Origin: Metabacillus litoralis
Lineage (GTDB): Bacteria > Bacillota > Bacilli > Bacillales > Bacillaceae
NCBI RefSeq assembly: GCF_003667825.1
Contig: NZ_CP033043.1
Span: 2,585,501 to 2,649,500 of the forward strand
DNA length: 64,000 nt
Direction of reading: 5' to 3'
Of the stretch, positions 44,636-56,082 are shown piece after piece (the stretch's first letter is position 1; each line of letters starts with the position of its first letter). Under the pieces are notes generated by a model, which did no database searches, had not been told where the DNA came from, and worked only from the letters and a program-made list of their open reading frames with translations. Made by a program: the position numbers and the translations under genes.

Positions 44636-46402
44636 TTAGTCACGTATTTCAAGATTTAATTCTTCGAGCTGTGCTTCGCTAACAGTGCTTGGTGCATTTG
44701 TTAATAAATCACTTGCACTAGCTGTTTTAGGGAAAGCAATCGTATCACGAAGATTTGTTCGACCCGCTAAAAGCATAACTAATCTGTCTAATCCAAGTGC
44801 AATTCCACCATGTGGAGGTGTTCCATATTCAAAAGCTTCTAATAAGAAACCAAACTGCTCTTTTGCTTCTTCTTCTGAGAATCCTAAAAGCTTAAACATT
44901 TTCTCCTGAACATCTTTTTCGAAAATACGGATAGATCCGCCACCTAATTCGTAGCCGTTCAGAACAATATCATATGCTTGTGCTTTCATATTGCCTGGAT
45001 CTGTATCAAAAAGATCTAAGTCTTCACGAGCAGGCATTGTGAATGGATGGTGAGCCGCATAATAACGTTTTGTTGCTTCGTCATATTCTAATAACGGCCA
45101 ATCTACAACCCAAAGGAAATTAAACTTGCTTTCATCGATCAATTGTAAGTCTCTTCCTAGCTTTGAGCGAAGAGCACCTAATGAATCTGCCACTACTGAC
45201 TTTTTATCTGCAACAAATACAAGGAGATCTCCAATAGTTGCATCGAGTGTTTGCAGTAAACCTTGCTGTTCTTCCTCTGTAAAGAATTTTATAATAGGTC
45301 CTTTTAAGCCGTCTTCTTCAACTTTTAACCAAGCTAATCCTTTTGCTCCATAAGGTGCAACAAACTCTGCTAATGCATCCATATCTTTTCTAGAGTATTT
45401 CTCAGCAGCACCTTTTACATTAATTGACTTAACTTGACCACCGTTAGCCACAACCGTGTTAAACACCTTTAATCCACTATCTTTAACGATTTCACTAACA
45501 TCGACAAGCTCTAAACCAAATCGTGTATCCGGCTTATCTGATCCGTAACGTCCCATCGCTTCATCATACGTCATTCTTGGAAGTGGCAACTCAATGTCAA
45601 CATTTTTCGTTTCTTTCATGATTCTAGCCATCATTTGCTCTGTCATCGACATAATATCGTCTTGACTCATAAATGAAGCTTCAATATCTATTTGCGTAAA
45701 CTCAGGCTGACGGTCAGCACGTAAATCTTCATCACGGAAGCAGCGAGCAATTTGATAGTATTTATCAAAACCTGAAACCATTAATAATTGTTTGAAAATT
45801 TGAGGTGATTGTGGTAATGCATAAAACTCACCTTCATGCACACGGCTAGGTACTAAATAATCGCGTGCTCCTTCAGGAGTACTTTTTGTTAAAATTGGTG
45901 TTTCAATATCTAAAAAGCCATTATCATCTAAAAAGCTTCTCATTGATTTTGTCACATTATGACGCATTTGAATGGTATTCAACAATGCTGGTCTTCTTAA
46001 ATCTAAATAACGATATTTTAAACGAACATCCTCTGAAACCTCTTCTGACTTATCTTCAATTAAAAATGGCGGATTTTTAGCCGCATTGATAATTGTTACT
46101 TTTTCCACAATAACCTCAATTGTACCAGTTGATACATTTGGATTAATTGTTTCCTCATCACGGCTTACAACCTTACCTGTTATATCTAGTACGTACTCAC
46201 TGCGAACTCGCTCTGCAATCGCTAATGCTTCCTCTGACACCTCCGGGTTAAAAACCACCTGTACAACGCCAGTACGGTCACGAAGGTCAATAAAAATAAC
46301 TCCTCCTAGATCACGTCTTTTAGCAACCCACCCTTTTAATACAACTTCTTCTCCAATTGCTGACTCTGGAACTTCACCACAATAATATGTTCGGCCAAAC
46401 AT
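44636..46402 (-). CDS. aspS: Aspartyl-tRNA synthetase
   Basis: Charges tRNA-Asp. The 588-aa bacterial-type class IIb enzyme has an OB-fold anticodon-binding domain (about 1-105), motif 2 [18 protein letters not shown] (about 217-234), the bacterial GAD insertion (about 290-420), and motif 3 [16 protein letters not shown] (about 530-545). The ATG at 46402 follows aaaggagagg. It lies 14 bp downstream of hisS and shares its T-box-controlled transcript. Whether it is discriminating or not cannot be settled by eye. Confidence 0.98.
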   Translation of the reverse strand: MFGRTYYCGEVPESAIGEEVVLKGWVAKRRDLGGVIFIDLRDRTGVVQVVFNPEVSEEALAIAERVRSEYVLDITGKVVSRDEETINPNVSTGTIEVIVEKVTIINAAKNPPFLIEDKSEEVSEDVRLKYRYLDLRRPALLNTIQMRHNVTKSMRSFLDDNGFLDIETPILTKSTPEGARDYLVPSRVHEGEFYALPQSPQIFKQLLMVSGFDKYYQIARCFRDEDLRADRQPEFTQIDIEASFMSQDDIMSMTEQMMARIMKETKNVDIELPLPRMTYDEAMGRYGSDKPDTRFGLELVDVSEIVKDSGLKVFNTVVANGGQVKSINVKGAAEKYSRKDMDALAEFVAPYGAKGLAWLKVEEDGLKGPIIKFFTEEEQQGLLQTLDATIGDLLVFVADKKSVVADSLGALRSKLGRDLQLIDESKFNFLWVVDWPLLEYDEATKRYYAAHHPFTMPAREDLDLFDTDPGNMKAQAYDIVLNGYELGGGSIRIFEKDVQEKMFKLLGFSEEEAKEQFGFLLEAFEYGTPPHGGIALGLDRLVMLLAGRTNLRDTIAFPKTASASDLLTNAPSTVSEAQLEELNLEIRD

Positions 46403-46416
46403 GTAATCCCTCTCCT

Positions 46417-47685
46417 TTATAACTTAGATGTTAAATATGATATAACTTCTTCTATTGAGACTTCTTCTTGAGTGCCTGTTTCCATATTTTTAACGGCAAT
46501 CATATTTCTTTCAAGCTCATCATCACCTAGTACCGCCACATATTTTGCTTGATGACGATCAGCAGATTTAAATTGAGCCTTCATTTTTTTATCTTCATAA
46601 TCTTTTTCTGCAATAAGACCTGCATTTCTCATTTCATAAAGTAAGGAAACAGCACGATCTTTAGCTTGATCTCCCATTGTAACCAAATAACAGTCAATAG
46701 ATGAGGTAATTGGAAGCTCAATTTTTTCTGCTTCAAGAGCTGCTAATAAACGCTCAATGCTCAAAGCAAAACCTATTCCAGGTGTTTCAGGGCCTCCTAT
46801 GTCTTGAGCCAATCCATTATAGCGCCCACCACCACATAGAGTTGTGATAGCTCCAAAGCCTTCAGCGTTACTCATAATCTCGAAAGCGGTATGGTTATAA
46901 TAATCTAACCCTCTTACTAGGCCAGGATCTACTTCAAATGAGATTCCATTTGCACCTAAATAATCCTGAACTTTTTGGAAATACTTCTTAGAATCTTCGT
47001 TTAAAAATTCTAAAATGGATGGAGCTGTTTCCATTAATTCATGGTCACGATCTTTTTTACAATCTAAGATTCGCAATGGATTTTGCTTCAGACGCGTCTG
47101 GCAATCAGAACAAAACTCTTCAATTCTAGGTTCAAAGTGAGCTATTAGGGCTTCACGATGAGCTTTACGACTTTCTGCATCACCTAAGCTATTAATCACT
47201 AGCTTTAAGCTCTTTAATCCAAGTGTTTGGTATAAATTCATCGCTAAAGAAATCACTTCTGCATCAATTGCAGGGTCATTACTTCCTAATGCTTCTACAC
47301 CAAATTGGACAAATTGACGAAATCGTCCTGTTTGTGGTCGTTCATATCTAAACATAGGTCCGATATAATAAAGCTTAGTTGGCTGTGATGGATTAGCATA
47401 AAGCTTTTTTTCAACAAAGGATCTTACAGTTGAAGCTGTTCCCTCAGGTCGAAGTGTAATACTTCTTCCTTTACGATCCAAAAAGGTATACATTTCCTTT
47501 TGGACAATATCGGTACTTTCTCCAACACCTCTTGCAAATAGCTCCGTATGTTCAAATATAGGCGTGCGAATTTCCTTATACTGATATCTGTTACATAAAT
47601 CTCTAGCAGTATTTTCAACAAACTGCCATTTCTCAACTTCTCCAGGTAAAATATCCTGAGTCCCTCTAGGAATCTGGAATGACAT
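46417..47685 (-). CDS. hisS: Histidyl-tRNA synthetase
   Basis: Charges tRNA-His. The 422-aa class II enzyme has motif 1 in the N-terminal region, motif 2 [18 protein letters not shown] (about 113-130), the two histidine-specific blocks [15 protein letters not shown] (about 255-269) and GGGRYNGL (about 285-292), motif 3 [12 protein letters not shown], and a C-terminal anticodon-binding domain (about 330-422). The ATG at 47685 follows taggagga. It is the first gene of hisS-aspS, with a long leader containing a His-type T-box. Confidence 0.98.
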   Translation of the reverse strand: MSFQIPRGTQDILPGEVEKWQFVENTARDLCNRYQYKEIRTPIFEHTELFARGVGESTDIVQKEMYTFLDRKGRSITLRPEGTASTVRSFVEKKLYANPSQPTKLYYIGPMFRYERPQTGRFRQFVQFGVEALGSNDPAIDAEVISLAMNLYQTLGLKSLKLVINSLGDAESRKAHREALIAHFEPRIEEFCSDCQTRLKQNPLRILDCKKDRDHELMETAPSILEFLNEDSKKYFQKVQDYLGANGISFEVDPGLVRGLDYYNHTAFEIMSNAEGFGAITTLCGGGRYNGLAQDIGGPETPGIGFALSIERLLAALEAEKIELPITSSIDCYLVTMGDQAKDRAVSLLYEMRNAGLIAEKDYEDKKMKAQFKSADRHQAKYVAVLGDDELERNMIAVKNMETGTQEEVSIEEVISYLTSKL

Positions 47686-47715
47686 TACTTTCTCCTCCTA
47701 ATACGAAATGCGGAA

Positions 47716-47815
47716 GGCGCCCGCTTATCGGTGACAAGCATAAGACGAGTAGGAATAGAAGGTTACTCTTCACCTTCAATTCCTACTTGGCTTATGACCT
47801 CGAACCGATGGCGCC
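47716..47815. repeat. Long imperfect hairpin element between hisS and its T-box
   Basis: Five paired segments nest in order: GGCGCC (47716-47721) with GGCGCC (47810-47815), ATCGGT (47727-47732) with ACCGAT (47804-47809), CATAAG (47739-47744) with CTTATG (47791-47796), AGTAGGAAT (47748-47756) with ATTCCTACT (47779-47787), and GAAGGT (47758-47763) with ACCTTC (47772-47777). This is a roughly 100-nt foldback inside the hisS 5' untranslated region, similar in style to dispersed Bacillaceae intergenic repeats. Confidence 0.8.
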
Positions 47816-47898
47816 TGTAGCTAGACACTAAAAATTTTTACAAAGACCATACATAAAAATGATATCAAAACATTCCCACAAATTTTTACAACAACAAA

Positions 47899-48150
47899 AA
47901 AACTCCCGTCCTACATCATGTAGGGACGAGAGTTATACCCGTGGTTCCACCCTAGTTGAAGCTGCCTAATGACCGCTTCCACTCAATCAGTTAACGCCTG
48001 TATACGTCCTGCTCCTACTAAACGAATGTTTTTCAGAGAGAAACCTAAGGAGTGTTCTTCAATAAGTCATCATGTAGAAATGCTTTCAGCCCAGGGCATT
48101 TCCTCTCTTGTCATGTGTATTCTTATTTACTGTTCTCCCTCAATGGTTCA
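47899..48150 (-). ncRNA. T-box leader of hisS-aspS
   Basis: The T-box motif AGGGTGGAACCACGGG (minus strand, about 47937-47952) precedes a terminator stem, 47901-47915 with 47919-47934, ending in TTTTTTTG. The stem I region lies 5' of it. The likely specifier is CAC (complement of 48052-48054) in GAACACTCC, a histidine codon, so control is by uncharged tRNA-His although aspS is co-transcribed. The boundaries are approximate. Confidence 0.9.
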
Positions 48151-48199
48151 AAAAAATATATGTATGGTTCATTGATAAGATTCTATCGAATTTTATCTT

Positions 48200-48229
48200 A
48201 TCATACGTATCTTTGCTGTACATTGTCAA
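48200..48229 (-). promoter_or_regulatory. Sigma-A promoter of hisS-aspS
   Basis: Minus strand: a perfect -35 TTGACA (48224-48229), an 18-bp spacer and -10 TATGAT (48200-48205). The -35 overlaps the yrzK stop codon. Confidence 0.75.
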
Positions 48230-48399
48230 GAACGATTTAAATGTTTTTTTAAATTCTTTACCTCGCGTAATGAAATTCCAAACTCTGAGGCAAGTTCAAA
48301 GGAGCTTTCATTTTGTTCTTTTGTCATAAAATCATGAAAATTGACTCCAAAAACATCACGTCGTGAATGCATTAATTCACCTTTATCACTATTTCTCAT
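48226..48399 (-). CDS. yrzK: YrzK-type small protein
   Basis: The 57-aa protein MRNSDKGELMHSRRDVFGVN... ends with a helix-turn-helix-like segment (ASEFGISLREVKNLKKHL, about 37-54) resembling the C-terminal part of sigma region 4. It matches B. subtilis yrzK in position (between hisS and the SH3b amidase) and, from memory, in type. The ATG at 48399 follows aagaggtg. It is divergent from the amidase gene. Its function is unknown; DNA binding is suggested by the HTH-like pattern. Confidence 0.75.
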   Translation of the reverse strand: MRNSDKGELMHSRRDVFGVNFHDFMTKEQNESSFELASEFGISLREVKNLKKHLNRS

Positions 48400-48536
48400 T
48401 TTTAATACACCTCTTTTCAGTAAGGATCAAATTTATAATTCCCTTTTTGGAAGAATTTATTTCAGATTTTAAAGGATCATGAAGATCAGTAGAGAATGAA
48501 TAATTTGGTAGACCTTTTAAAAGGAGGACTTTCTCT

Positions 48537-50042
48537 TTGATTCGCAAAAATCGAACCAACATGATTTGTTTTACACTTTTATTTATAGCTTTTTTACTGA
48601 ATGCTTCTGTTATAAAGGCAGAAAACAATCAGGTGATCATAAATGTAGAACAAGAATATGTTAGAAGTGGAGCTGGTCTTACATATTCAGTTATTGCCAA
48701 AGTTAAAAAGGGACAAACATTTAATGTGTTAGAAAAGAAAAGAAACTGGGTTAAAATTAAACTTTCACCAACTTCTTCAGGATGGATCCCAAGCTGGTTC
48801 ACTACAAAAGAAAATTCTGAATCCAAACTTTCAAATAAAAAAACGACTAATTATGAAGTTATATCACTCGCATCAGGACTTAGAATTCGTTCAGGTCCTG
48901 GATTATCTTTTGATATGATTGGTAGCTTTGAATATGGAAAAACAGCAATATATCTTGACAAAAGCGGTGAATGGACACAAATACTCTATTCGGGAAAAAC
49001 AGGTTGGGTGTCCAACAGTTACATAGAAAAAACGAATAAAACGTCAACTAGAATTGCAAGGGGAATTGTTACAGCTCCTATATTGAGTATTAGGGATAAA
49101 GGAGCTTTCTCTGGTAAGGTTCTATCATCGGTACCAAGGAACACAGAGGTAATGATTCTTCAAGAAAAAAACAACTGGTATAAAATTTCTTTTAAAAATA
49201 AAACTGGCTGGGTTGCAGGATGGTATATCAAAAAAACAGCAGATACCCAATCTGATACAAATTTAAGCAAGTCTGATCAAACCGTAAAAATTATGTTCGA
49301 TGGGACCAATATCCGTTCAGGGACTTCTACGCATAACAAGATTGTGAAAAGAGCCAATTTAGGAGAAACCTATCAAATTCTTCAAACAGATGGTGATTGG
49401 TATAAGATTGCCCTTGATGACAAAAAAAGTGGATATGTTGCCGGATGGGTTGTTGAAACGAGTGGTGTAACTGATCCAATAAGAAGACCAGGTGCCGCGC
49501 AATATGTTAAAGGTAAAACAATTATTATAGACCCTGGTCATGGGGGACAAGATGGTGGAGCGGTTGGCAATGGAGGGACGTTAGAGAAAAATCTCACCCT
49601 TACAACAGCAAAGTTAGTATATGATAAGCTGAAATCTGCTGGAGCTAATGTTTTTATAACAAGATCAACAGACACATACATTAGCTTAAATTCAAGAGTC
49701 AGTACATCTCATTATCGAAATGCAGAAGCGTTTATCAGTCTTCACTATGACAGTGCTGTTGACCCAAATGCTTCAGGTACTTCAGCCTACTTCTATCATT
49801 CACTTAAGGATGCACCATTAGCATTCAGTCTTAACAAAGAGCTAACTCAACAAACAAGACTTATTGATCGTGGCGTCAAATTTGGAAATTTCCATGTTCT
49901 TAGAGAAAACCACTCACCTGCTGTCCTTTTAGAACTAGGTTTTTTAAGTAATCGAACTGAAGAATTAACGATAAACAGCACAAGTTATCAAGAACATGCT
50001 TCACAAGGGATCTTTAATGGGGTTGCGTACTACTTCAAATAA
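48537..50042 (+). CDS. yrvJ: N-acetylmuramoyl-L-alanine amidase with four SH3b repeats (YrvJ)
   Basis: Secreted cell-wall hydrolase. The 501-aa protein has a signal peptide (about 1-28), four bacterial SH3 repeats (about 33-90, 103-158, 167-228 and 246-305, each with an RSGxGxxx-type start and a GW(V/I) end) for wall binding, and an Amidase_3 catalytic domain (about 328-501) with zinc ligands in DPGHGG, the Glu in GTLEKNLTL and the His in SLHYDSA, plus the late catalytic Glu in LLELGF. Translation starts at TTG 48537 behind aaaggagg. It is convergent with dtd. Confidence 0.93.
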   Translation: MIRKNRTNMICFTLLFIAFLLNASVIKAENNQVIINVEQEYVRSGAGLTYSVIAKVKKGQTFNVLEKKRNWVKIKLSPTSSGWIPSWFTTKENSESKLSNKKTTNYEVISLASGLRIRSGPGLSFDMIGSFEYGKTAIYLDKSGEWTQILYSGKTGWVSNSYIEKTNKTSTRIARGIVTAPILSIRDKGAFSGKVLSSVPRNTEVMILQEKNNWYKISFKNKTGWVAGWYIKKTADTQSDTNLSKSDQTVKIMFDGTNIRSGTSTHNKIVKRANLGETYQILQTDGDWYKIALDDKKSGYVAGWVVETSGVTDPIRRPGAAQYVKGKTIIIDPGHGGQDGGAVGNGGTLEKNLTLTTAKLVYDKLKSAGANVFITRSTDTYISLNSRVSTSHYRNAEAFISLHYDSAVDPNASGTSAYFYHSLKDAPLAFSLNKELTQQTRLIDRGVKFGNFHVLRENHSPAVLLELGFLSNRTEELTINSTSYQEHASQGIFNGVAYYFK

Positions 50043-50059
50043 AGCACACTCGAAAAACA

Positions 50060-50105
50060 AAAAAGGTTAGCTTCCCAACACCTTGTTGGAGAAACTAACC
50101 TTCTT
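50060..50105. terminator. Bidirectional terminator between yrvJ and dtd
   Basis: AAGGTTAG..TTCCCAACA (50063-50080) pairs with TGTTGGAGAA.CTAACCTT (50084-50102), flanked by A-runs and T-rich sequence on either strand. Confidence 0.85.
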
Positions 50106-50544
50106 ATTTACTCTCGATAATTAACGTAACAGGACCATCATTTGTAAACTGAACATCCATCATAGCCCCAAATGTACCAGTTTCAACATGTAGTCCCTTT
50201 TCTTTTAACTTTTGATTAAAGATTTCATATAACTTATTTGCGTAATCAGGCTTTGCAGCATTCATATAATTAGGACGTCTTCCTTTTCGGCAATCACCAT
50301 ATAAAGTGAATTGTGAAACAGAAAGTACCTCACCTTCTATATCTAGCAAGGACGAATTCATTTTTCCTGATTCATCTTCAAAAATTCTTAAATGAGCGAT
50401 TTTTTCTGCTAAATACTCAGCATCTGCCTCAGTGTCGTCATGTGTCATTCCTACAAGCACCATTACACCTGCTTTTATTTTTCCGACAACGTCTCCTTCG
50501 ACTGTTACTTGAGCATCCTTTGCTCGTTGAACAACTACCTTCAC
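50104..50544 (-). CDS. dtd: D-aminoacyl-tRNA deacylase
   Basis: Removes D-amino acids and glycine mischarged on tRNA. The 146-aa protein starts [21 protein letters not shown] (cut as [15 protein letters not shown]) and has the two catalytic-pocket motifs [10 protein letters not shown] (about 77-86, SQxxL) and the cross-subunit NDGPVT (about 133-138, Gly-cisPro). Translation starts at GTG 50544 with aaggaagg upstream. It lies 13 bp downstream of relA, the usual Bacillus pair. Confidence 0.96.
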   Translation of the reverse strand: MKVVVQRAKDAQVTVEGDVVGKIKAGVMVLVGMTHDDTEADAEYLAEKIAHLRIFEDESGKMNSSLLDIEGEVLSVSQFTLYGDCRKGRRPNYMNAAKPDYANKLYEIFNQKLKEKGLHVETGTFGAMMDVQFTNDGPVTLIIESK

Positions 50545-50557
50545 AATAAAACCTTCC

Positions 50558-52765
50558 TTAATTCATCATTCTTCGAACCGAATAAATATCCGGTATTTGT
50601 TTAATTCTTTCAACTACTTTTTGCAAGTGATTAATATTTGAGATAGAAATAGCCATATTAATGGTGGCAACTTTATTACGATCAGATTTACCTGCAACAG
50701 ACGATATATTCGTTTTTGTCTCATTAACAGCTTGAAGAACTTCATTTAATAAACCACGACGATCATAACCAAGTATTTCAATTTCAACATTGTATTCTTT
50801 TCGGCTTGATAATGGCTGATTTTCCCATTCAACATCAATTAATCGCTCTTTAGCATCTTCAGTATGAACATTGGTACAGTCAGATCGGTGAACAGATACT
50901 CCTCTACCCTTTGTAATAAAACCAACAATGTCATCCCCAGGAACTGGATTACAACATTTCGAAAGGCGAATTAATAGATTATCAATACCCTTAACTTGTA
51001 CGCCTGCATCACGCTTACGGGAAGATGTAGAAGGAACTTGTTTTACTTCATTCATTACTTCCTGAATATTCTTTTCCTGTTCCTCTTGATCACGTTTTTT
51101 ACGCCATTTTTCTGTTAAGCGATTTGCAACCTGCAACGCTGTTACACCATTATACCCAACAGCTGCATACATATCTTCTTCATTTGAAAAATTAAACTTT
51201 TCGGCTACCCGCTGCAAATTATCAGATGTCATGACTTCTTTTACATCGAAATCAAGATTTTTGATTTCTTTTTCAACCATTTCTTTTCCTTTATCAACAT
51301 TTTCTTCTCGACGTTGCTTTTTAAAGAATTGGCGGATTTTATTTTTTGCTTGTGATGTTTGAGCAAGCTTTAACCAATCTTGGCTTGGACCATATGAATG
51401 CTTAGACGTTAATATTTCAATGATATCACCAGTTTTTAATTTATAATCCAGGGTAACCATCTTGCCATTTATTTTGGCACCTATTGTTTTATTCCCAATT
51501 TCGGAATGAATTCGATAGGCAAAATCAATTGGGACGGAACCAGATGGTAATTCAATTACATCCCCTTTAGGAGTGAAAATAAAGACCATATCTGAGAAGA
51601 GATCAATTTTTAATGACTCCATAAATTCTTCTGCATTTGTCACATCATTTTGAAATTCTAGTATTTCTCTAAACCATGACAGTTTTTTCTCTAATGTTGT
51701 TTTCTCATCAATATCTTTACCTTCTTTGTAAGCCCAATGTGCAGCGATTCCATATTCAGCAATCTGATGCATTTCAAATGTTCTAATTTGAACTTCAAGA
51801 GGATCTCCTTTAGGTCCAATAACCGTTGTGTGAAGAGATTGGTACATATTAGGCTTTGGCATTGCAATATAATCCTTAAAGCGTCCAGGCATTGGTTTCC
51901 AGCAAGTATGAATAATACCGAGGACAGCATAGCAATCTTTAATGCTATTTACAACAATTCGGACTGCTAAAAGATCATAAATTTCATTAAATTGTTTATT
52001 CTGAAGAACCATTTTACGATAAATACTGTAAATATGTTTCGGCCTTCCAGAAAATTCAGCTTCAATATTTACTTCGTTAACACGCTCACGTACTTCATCA
52101 ATTACTTGATCAAGATACTCTAACCGTTCCTGACGTTTCTTTTTCATTAGATTTACGATTCGGTAATATTGCTGTGGATTTAAGTATCTTAGTGATGTAT
52201 CTTCAAGCTCCCATTTGATTTTTGAAATCCCCAATCGATGTGCTAAAGGAGCAAAAATCTCGAGTGTTTCGTTTGATATACGTCTTTGTTTTTCTTGTGG
52301 CAAATGCTTTAACGTTCTCATGTTATGAAGACGGTCTGCAAGTTTGATGAGGATAACCCGGATGTCCTGAGCCATTGCAACAAACATTTTTCGATGGTTT
52401 TCTGCTTGCTGTTCTTCTTTTGATTTATATTTAATTTTCCCTAGTTTTGTAACACCATCGACGAGCATTGCCACTTCATCATTAAACTCATTGCGCAAAT
52501 CCTCAAGAGTGACCTCTGTATCCTCCACAACATCGTGTAAGAAGCCACCAGCAATTGTTGACGGATCCATCTCTAAATCTACCAATATTCCCGCGACTTG
52601 AATAGGATGGATAATATATGGCTCTCCCGATTTACGGAATTGTTCTCTATGTGCTTCTTCAGCAAAATCATAAGCACGTTGGATAAAAGCTGTATCTTCA
52701 GCCGATAAATATCTTTGTGCTTTTTGAATTACTTGCTCAGAAGATAATACTTGTTCATTAGACAT
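50558..52765 (-). CDS. relA: Bifunctional (p)ppGpp synthetase/hydrolase (RelA/SpoT homologue)
   Basis: Central stringent-response enzyme. The 735-aa Rel has the HD hydrolase domain with HDVVEDT (77-83), the synthetase domain (about 220-340; [38 protein letters not shown]), the TGS domain (about 390-455), a helical/zinc-finger region with [15 protein letters not shown], and a C-terminal ACT domain (about 660-735). The ATG at 52765 follows aaaggtg. It lies downstream of apt in the recJ-apt-relA-dtd order. Confidence 0.98.
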   Translation of the reverse strand: MSNEQVLSSEQVIQKAQRYLSAEDTAFIQRAYDFAEEAHREQFRKSGEPYIIHPIQVAGILVDLEMDPSTIAGGFLHDVVEDTEVTLEDLRNEFNDEVAMLVDGVTKLGKIKYKSKEEQQAENHRKMFVAMAQDIRVILIKLADRLHNMRTLKHLPQEKQRRISNETLEIFAPLAHRLGISKIKWELEDTSLRYLNPQQYYRIVNLMKKKRQERLEYLDQVIDEVRERVNEVNIEAEFSGRPKHIYSIYRKMVLQNKQFNEIYDLLAVRIVVNSIKDCYAVLGIIHTCWKPMPGRFKDYIAMPKPNMYQSLHTTVIGPKGDPLEVQIRTFEMHQIAEYGIAAHWAYKEGKDIDEKTTLEKKLSWFREILEFQNDVTNAEEFMESLKIDLFSDMVFIFTPKGDVIELPSGSVPIDFAYRIHSEIGNKTIGAKINGKMVTLDYKLKTGDIIEILTSKHSYGPSQDWLKLAQTSQAKNKIRQFFKKQRREENVDKGKEMVEKEIKNLDFDVKEVMTSDNLQRVAEKFNFSNEEDMYAAVGYNGVTALQVANRLTEKWRKKRDQEEQEKNIQEVMNEVKQVPSTSSRKRDAGVQVKGIDNLLIRLSKCCNPVPGDDIVGFITKGRGVSVHRSDCTNVHTEDAKERLIDVEWENQPLSSRKEYNVEIEILGYDRRGLLNEVLQAVNETKTNISSVAGKSDRNKVATINMAISISNINHLQKVVERIKQIPDIYSVRRMMN

Positions 52766-53111
52766 GGAATCACCTTTTTGTATTGAAACTTTGATAAACC
52801 TCTATTAAATAAGGAACTGCGCGAAAAATCTGATTTATTCATGTAAAAATCGAGGTGACGAAAACATTTCATCATTACGATTAGAAAATTTACTATATTG
52901 TAACTATTATCAATAAAAAAAGTAGAGATGTAAAGAGGTACATACTATTTTTTAGCTACTCCAAATACTGGATATGTTCCTACTTAAGGAATTATAAGGA
53001 CCATCTTACAGAAAGTTTGCAAAAAAAGCACCCTTCAGAGTGCTCTTAAGAACAAAGGGGACAGAGCTACCTTATTAACTCTTATCCCCTATCATTTATT
53101 TTAGTTCATGA
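52766..53111. other. 346-bp gap between apt and relA
   Basis: It holds the apt terminator hairpins at its right end. The rest is AT-rich. I found neither a supported ORF nor a convincing relA promoter; candidate hexamers such as TTTACA and TTGATA lack well-placed partners. Confidence 0.5.
53020..53094 (-). terminator. Terminator hairpins after apt
   Basis: AGCAC (53028-53032) with GTGCT (53040-53044) is followed on the minus strand by TTTTTTTGC. A second possible stem, AGGGGA/TCCCCT (about 53056-53092), lies closer to apt. Confidence 0.7.
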
Positions 53112-53624
53112 TTAAAATTTCATTAATGTTAATACATCATAGCCATCTAATAATTTACGTCCATCTAAATAAGATAGCTCAATTAGGAAAGCAATCCCTG
53201 CAACAATACCGCCAAGCTCTTCAACAAGTTTAATGGTTGCTTCAATTGTTCCTCCTGTTGCTAATAAATCATCTGTAATTAAAACACGTTGTCCAGGCTT
53301 GATCGCATCTTTATGGATCGTTAATACATCCTTGCCATATTCAAGACCATATTCAACACGAACTACTTCACGAGGTAATTTTCCTTCTTTACGAACAGGG
53401 GCAAAACCTACTCCAAGTGAGTAAGCAACAGGGCAGCCAATAATAAAGCCGCGTGCTTCAGGACCAACGACAAGATCAATCTGTTTTTCACGAGCATATT
53501 CAACAATTTGGTCTGTCGCATATCTATACGCATCCCCATTATCCATTAATGTTGTAATATCCTTGAATTGAATTCCTGGTTTCGGATAATCAGGTACGAC
53601 TGTTACGAATTGCTTTAAATCCAT
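53112..53624 (-). CDS. apt: Adenine phosphoribosyltransferase
   Basis: Converts adenine and PRPP to AMP in purine salvage. The 170-aa protein is the family length and has [15 protein letters not shown] near the N-terminus, GPEARGFI for the base site, and the PRPP motif [13 protein letters not shown] (about 117-129). I chose ATG 53624; an upstream ATG at 53648 overlaps recJ and would add nonhomologous residues. It lies between recJ (16 bp) and relA. Confidence 0.97.
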   Translation of the reverse strand: MDLKQFVTVVPDYPKPGIQFKDITTLMDNGDAYRYATDQIVEYAREKQIDLVVGPEARGFIIGCPVAYSLGVGFAPVRKEGKLPREVVRVEYGLEYGKDVLTIHKDAIKPGQRVLITDDLLATGGTIEATIKLVEELGGIVAGIAFLIELSYLDGRKLLDGYDVLTLMKF

Positions 53625-53640
53625 TTTTCCTTTGTCCTCC

Positions 53641-55995
53641 TTATACACCTACAGGCGCATCTAATGGAAATCTTTCTTCAAACCACTGCTTAAGCTGCAT
53701 GTAAGATGTATATAATAACGTTTTTTCTAATTCTAATCTCATTTGTTTTTGGGCATATGTTTTCGATTCTGTTAAATCTCGTTTTCGAGTTGAAGAATTT
53801 GTCGAAATAACACCATTTTCTATTGTAACAAATTCTAGTTCAAAAAACACCTGTGACATGAACTCAATTGTTTCTTTTGTCCATCCCTTGTGAGCCGCAA
53901 GTTGTTTACCTTGCTCATGGAGCTTGAAAGAGCCTTTCTTTAACAGAAATCCATAATACCATTTAAAGTGTTCTCTTGTTGGAATCGTTGAAAAGAAGTG
54001 ATCTGAATCCTGTTGAAACACTGTGTAAATTCTTGCTGGCTTTCCTTCAGAAAAAAGCGCATCAAAATGATCAAGTGATGATGGAATATCCATTAAAATA
54101 ACATGTTTATTTTTAACAGATAGATTTAGGGCATCTTGTTTTGTTTTTACTAACATTGCTTTTTGTTCGAAGCCTAAATTCTTCACGTAATCATGCGTTG
54201 TTTCCTCAAAAGTAACAATGATGCTCTCTTCTAAAGTTGTCACTGAACTCACTAGCTTGTCGACATTTCTTGTTCCTCTAAAATCGAACAACTGCCACTC
54301 ATCAACCTTGATATCTTGTAACATGATTTGGGGTTTGCGAAGATTATTCCACTCATTAATAGATAATTCCCCAATTGCCGATAAAGTAACAGAGGGTGAA
54401 AGTTCATCATGGATATACCCCATACCAAACCCAACGCAATCAAGCTGACAATCTTCTTGCGAAAAAACCAGCTTTAAATGATTTTGTTCAGAACCAATTT
54501 TTCGAACATTTGCCAATGTAACATTCTCTATTTGAATGACAGGTTTAGGGTTATTCATACCAAAGGGTGAAAGAAGTTGCATTTCTTCAATTGAATTAAC
54601 TGAAATATCTTCTAGATTACAGCTTACATCCACTTTTGTTACCGGTATAAAATCATTTTCTGTTAATATGTTTTTTGCCTTTTCAACAAGTCTTTCTCGT
54701 AGTGAATCAACATCTTCCAGATTTAATGTCATACCTGCAGCCATGGGGTGCCCTCCAAAATGCGGAAGAATATCGCGACATGTTGATAGATTTTCAAACA
54801 AATCAAAGCCAACGATACTTCGGGCTGACCCTTTTGCAATTCCTTTTTCTCTATCAATGCTTAAAACAATTGTTGGACGATAAAAGCGGTCTACAAGCCT
54901 TGATGCAACTATTCCCACCACACCTGGATTCCAGCCTTCTCTAGCAATAACAAGAACTGGATGATCCTCGATTGGAAAACGAGTTTCTACCTCCTCGATT
55001 GCTTCTTCTGTCATTGTGCTAACAAGTTTCTGACGTTCTTTGTTAAGCAAATCAATTTCCTCAGCAATAACTGAAGCTTCCTCTTCATCTTCAGAAAGGA
55101 GAAGGTCCACGGCGGGGTCAGCTGATTGTAAACGACCAACTGCATTAATTCGTGGCCCCAGTGCAAAACCTATCGTATCCTCATTTATTTCATCCATCTT
55201 GACATTGGCAATTTTTAATAACGCTTTTAGTCCAATACGTTTTGTTGTTTTTAACTGGTTTATACCTTTTTTAGCTATTAATCTATTTTCATCATGAAGT
55301 GCTACTAAATCTGCGATTGTTCCTATTGCTGCTACTTCTAATAAATCAGTTGGAACATCACCAAGCAGAGCATGACTTAATTTAAAGGCAACGCCAACTC
55401 CAGCAAGCTCCTTAAAAGGATAGGTACATCCTGGTTGTTTTGGATGGATAATCGCAAGTGCTTCTGGAAGAATCGGACCTGGCTCATGGTGGTCTGTAAT
55501 AATCAAATCCATCCCTAATTCTTTTGCCACTTGTGCTTCATGAACAGCTGCAATTCCTGTATCAACTGTAATGATTAAAGAAAAACCCTTTTCATGTGCA
55601 TGTCTAAAAGCAGCTTCATTTGGTCCATAACCCTCGGTAAATCGATTTGGAATATAGAAATCTACGTTTGCACCCAGAGTACGTAAAGCTGTTAATAATA
55701 CAGTTGTACTGCTTACTCCATCAGCATCATAATCTCCATAAACTAATATATGCTCATTTTGTTCTATCGCCGTTTTTATTCGGTGGACAGCCTTGTCCAT
55801 ATCTTTTAGAAGAAACGGATCATGAAAAGATTGTTTTTCAGTTTCCAAGAATTCGCGTGCTTCTTCTACTGAATGTATGCCTCTATTTACAAGTAAAGAT
55901 GCGACTAACGGTGTAATGGATAAGTTATCAATAAGTGTTTCAATTAAGGTTTCATCAGATGATTGAACCATCCATCTTGTTTTTGCCTTTAACAT
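53641..55995 (-). CDS. recJ: Single-stranded-DNA-specific exonuclease RecJ
   Basis: 5'-3' ssDNA exonuclease for recombination, mismatch and base-excision repair. The 784-aa protein has the DHH phosphoesterase motifs DYDADG (88-93), VDTGI (about 144-148) and DHH (168-170), then the DHHA1 domain with [10 protein letters not shown], an OB fold, and the extra C-terminal domain usual in Bacilli. The ATG at 55995 follows gaggggtg; the longer frame from 56046 has no SD. It is first in recJ-apt. Confidence 0.96.
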   Translation of the reverse strand: MLKAKTRWMVQSSDETLIETLIDNLSITPLVASLLVNRGIHSVEEAREFLETEKQSFHDPFLLKDMDKAVHRIKTAIEQNEHILVYGDYDADGVSSTTVLLTALRTLGANVDFYIPNRFTEGYGPNEAAFRHAHEKGFSLIITVDTGIAAVHEAQVAKELGMDLIITDHHEPGPILPEALAIIHPKQPGCTYPFKELAGVGVAFKLSHALLGDVPTDLLEVAAIGTIADLVALHDENRLIAKKGINQLKTTKRIGLKALLKIANVKMDEINEDTIGFALGPRINAVGRLQSADPAVDLLLSEDEEEASVIAEEIDLLNKERQKLVSTMTEEAIEEVETRFPIEDHPVLVIAREGWNPGVVGIVASRLVDRFYRPTIVLSIDREKGIAKGSARSIVGFDLFENLSTCRDILPHFGGHPMAAGMTLNLEDVDSLRERLVEKAKNILTENDFIPVTKVDVSCNLEDISVNSIEEMQLLSPFGMNNPKPVIQIENVTLANVRKIGSEQNHLKLVFSQEDCQLDCVGFGMGYIHDELSPSVTLSAIGELSINEWNNLRKPQIMLQDIKVDEWQLFDFRGTRNVDKLVSSVTTLEESIIVTFEETTHDYVKNLGFEQKAMLVKTKQDALNLSVKNKHVILMDIPSSLDHFDALFSEGKPARIYTVFQQDSDHFFSTIPTREHFKWYYGFLLKKGSFKLHEQGKQLAAHKGWTKETIEFMSQVFFELEFVTIENGVISTNSSTRKRDLTESKTYAQKQMRLELEKTLLYTSYMQLKQWFEERFPLDAPVGV

Positions 55996-56082
55996 AGTTT
56001 CACCCCTCAACCATCCCATTATACAAGAGTGGTCAAGGGGTTTCAATTTAAGGATTATTCCAGAAGTAAATAGGCTTGATTA

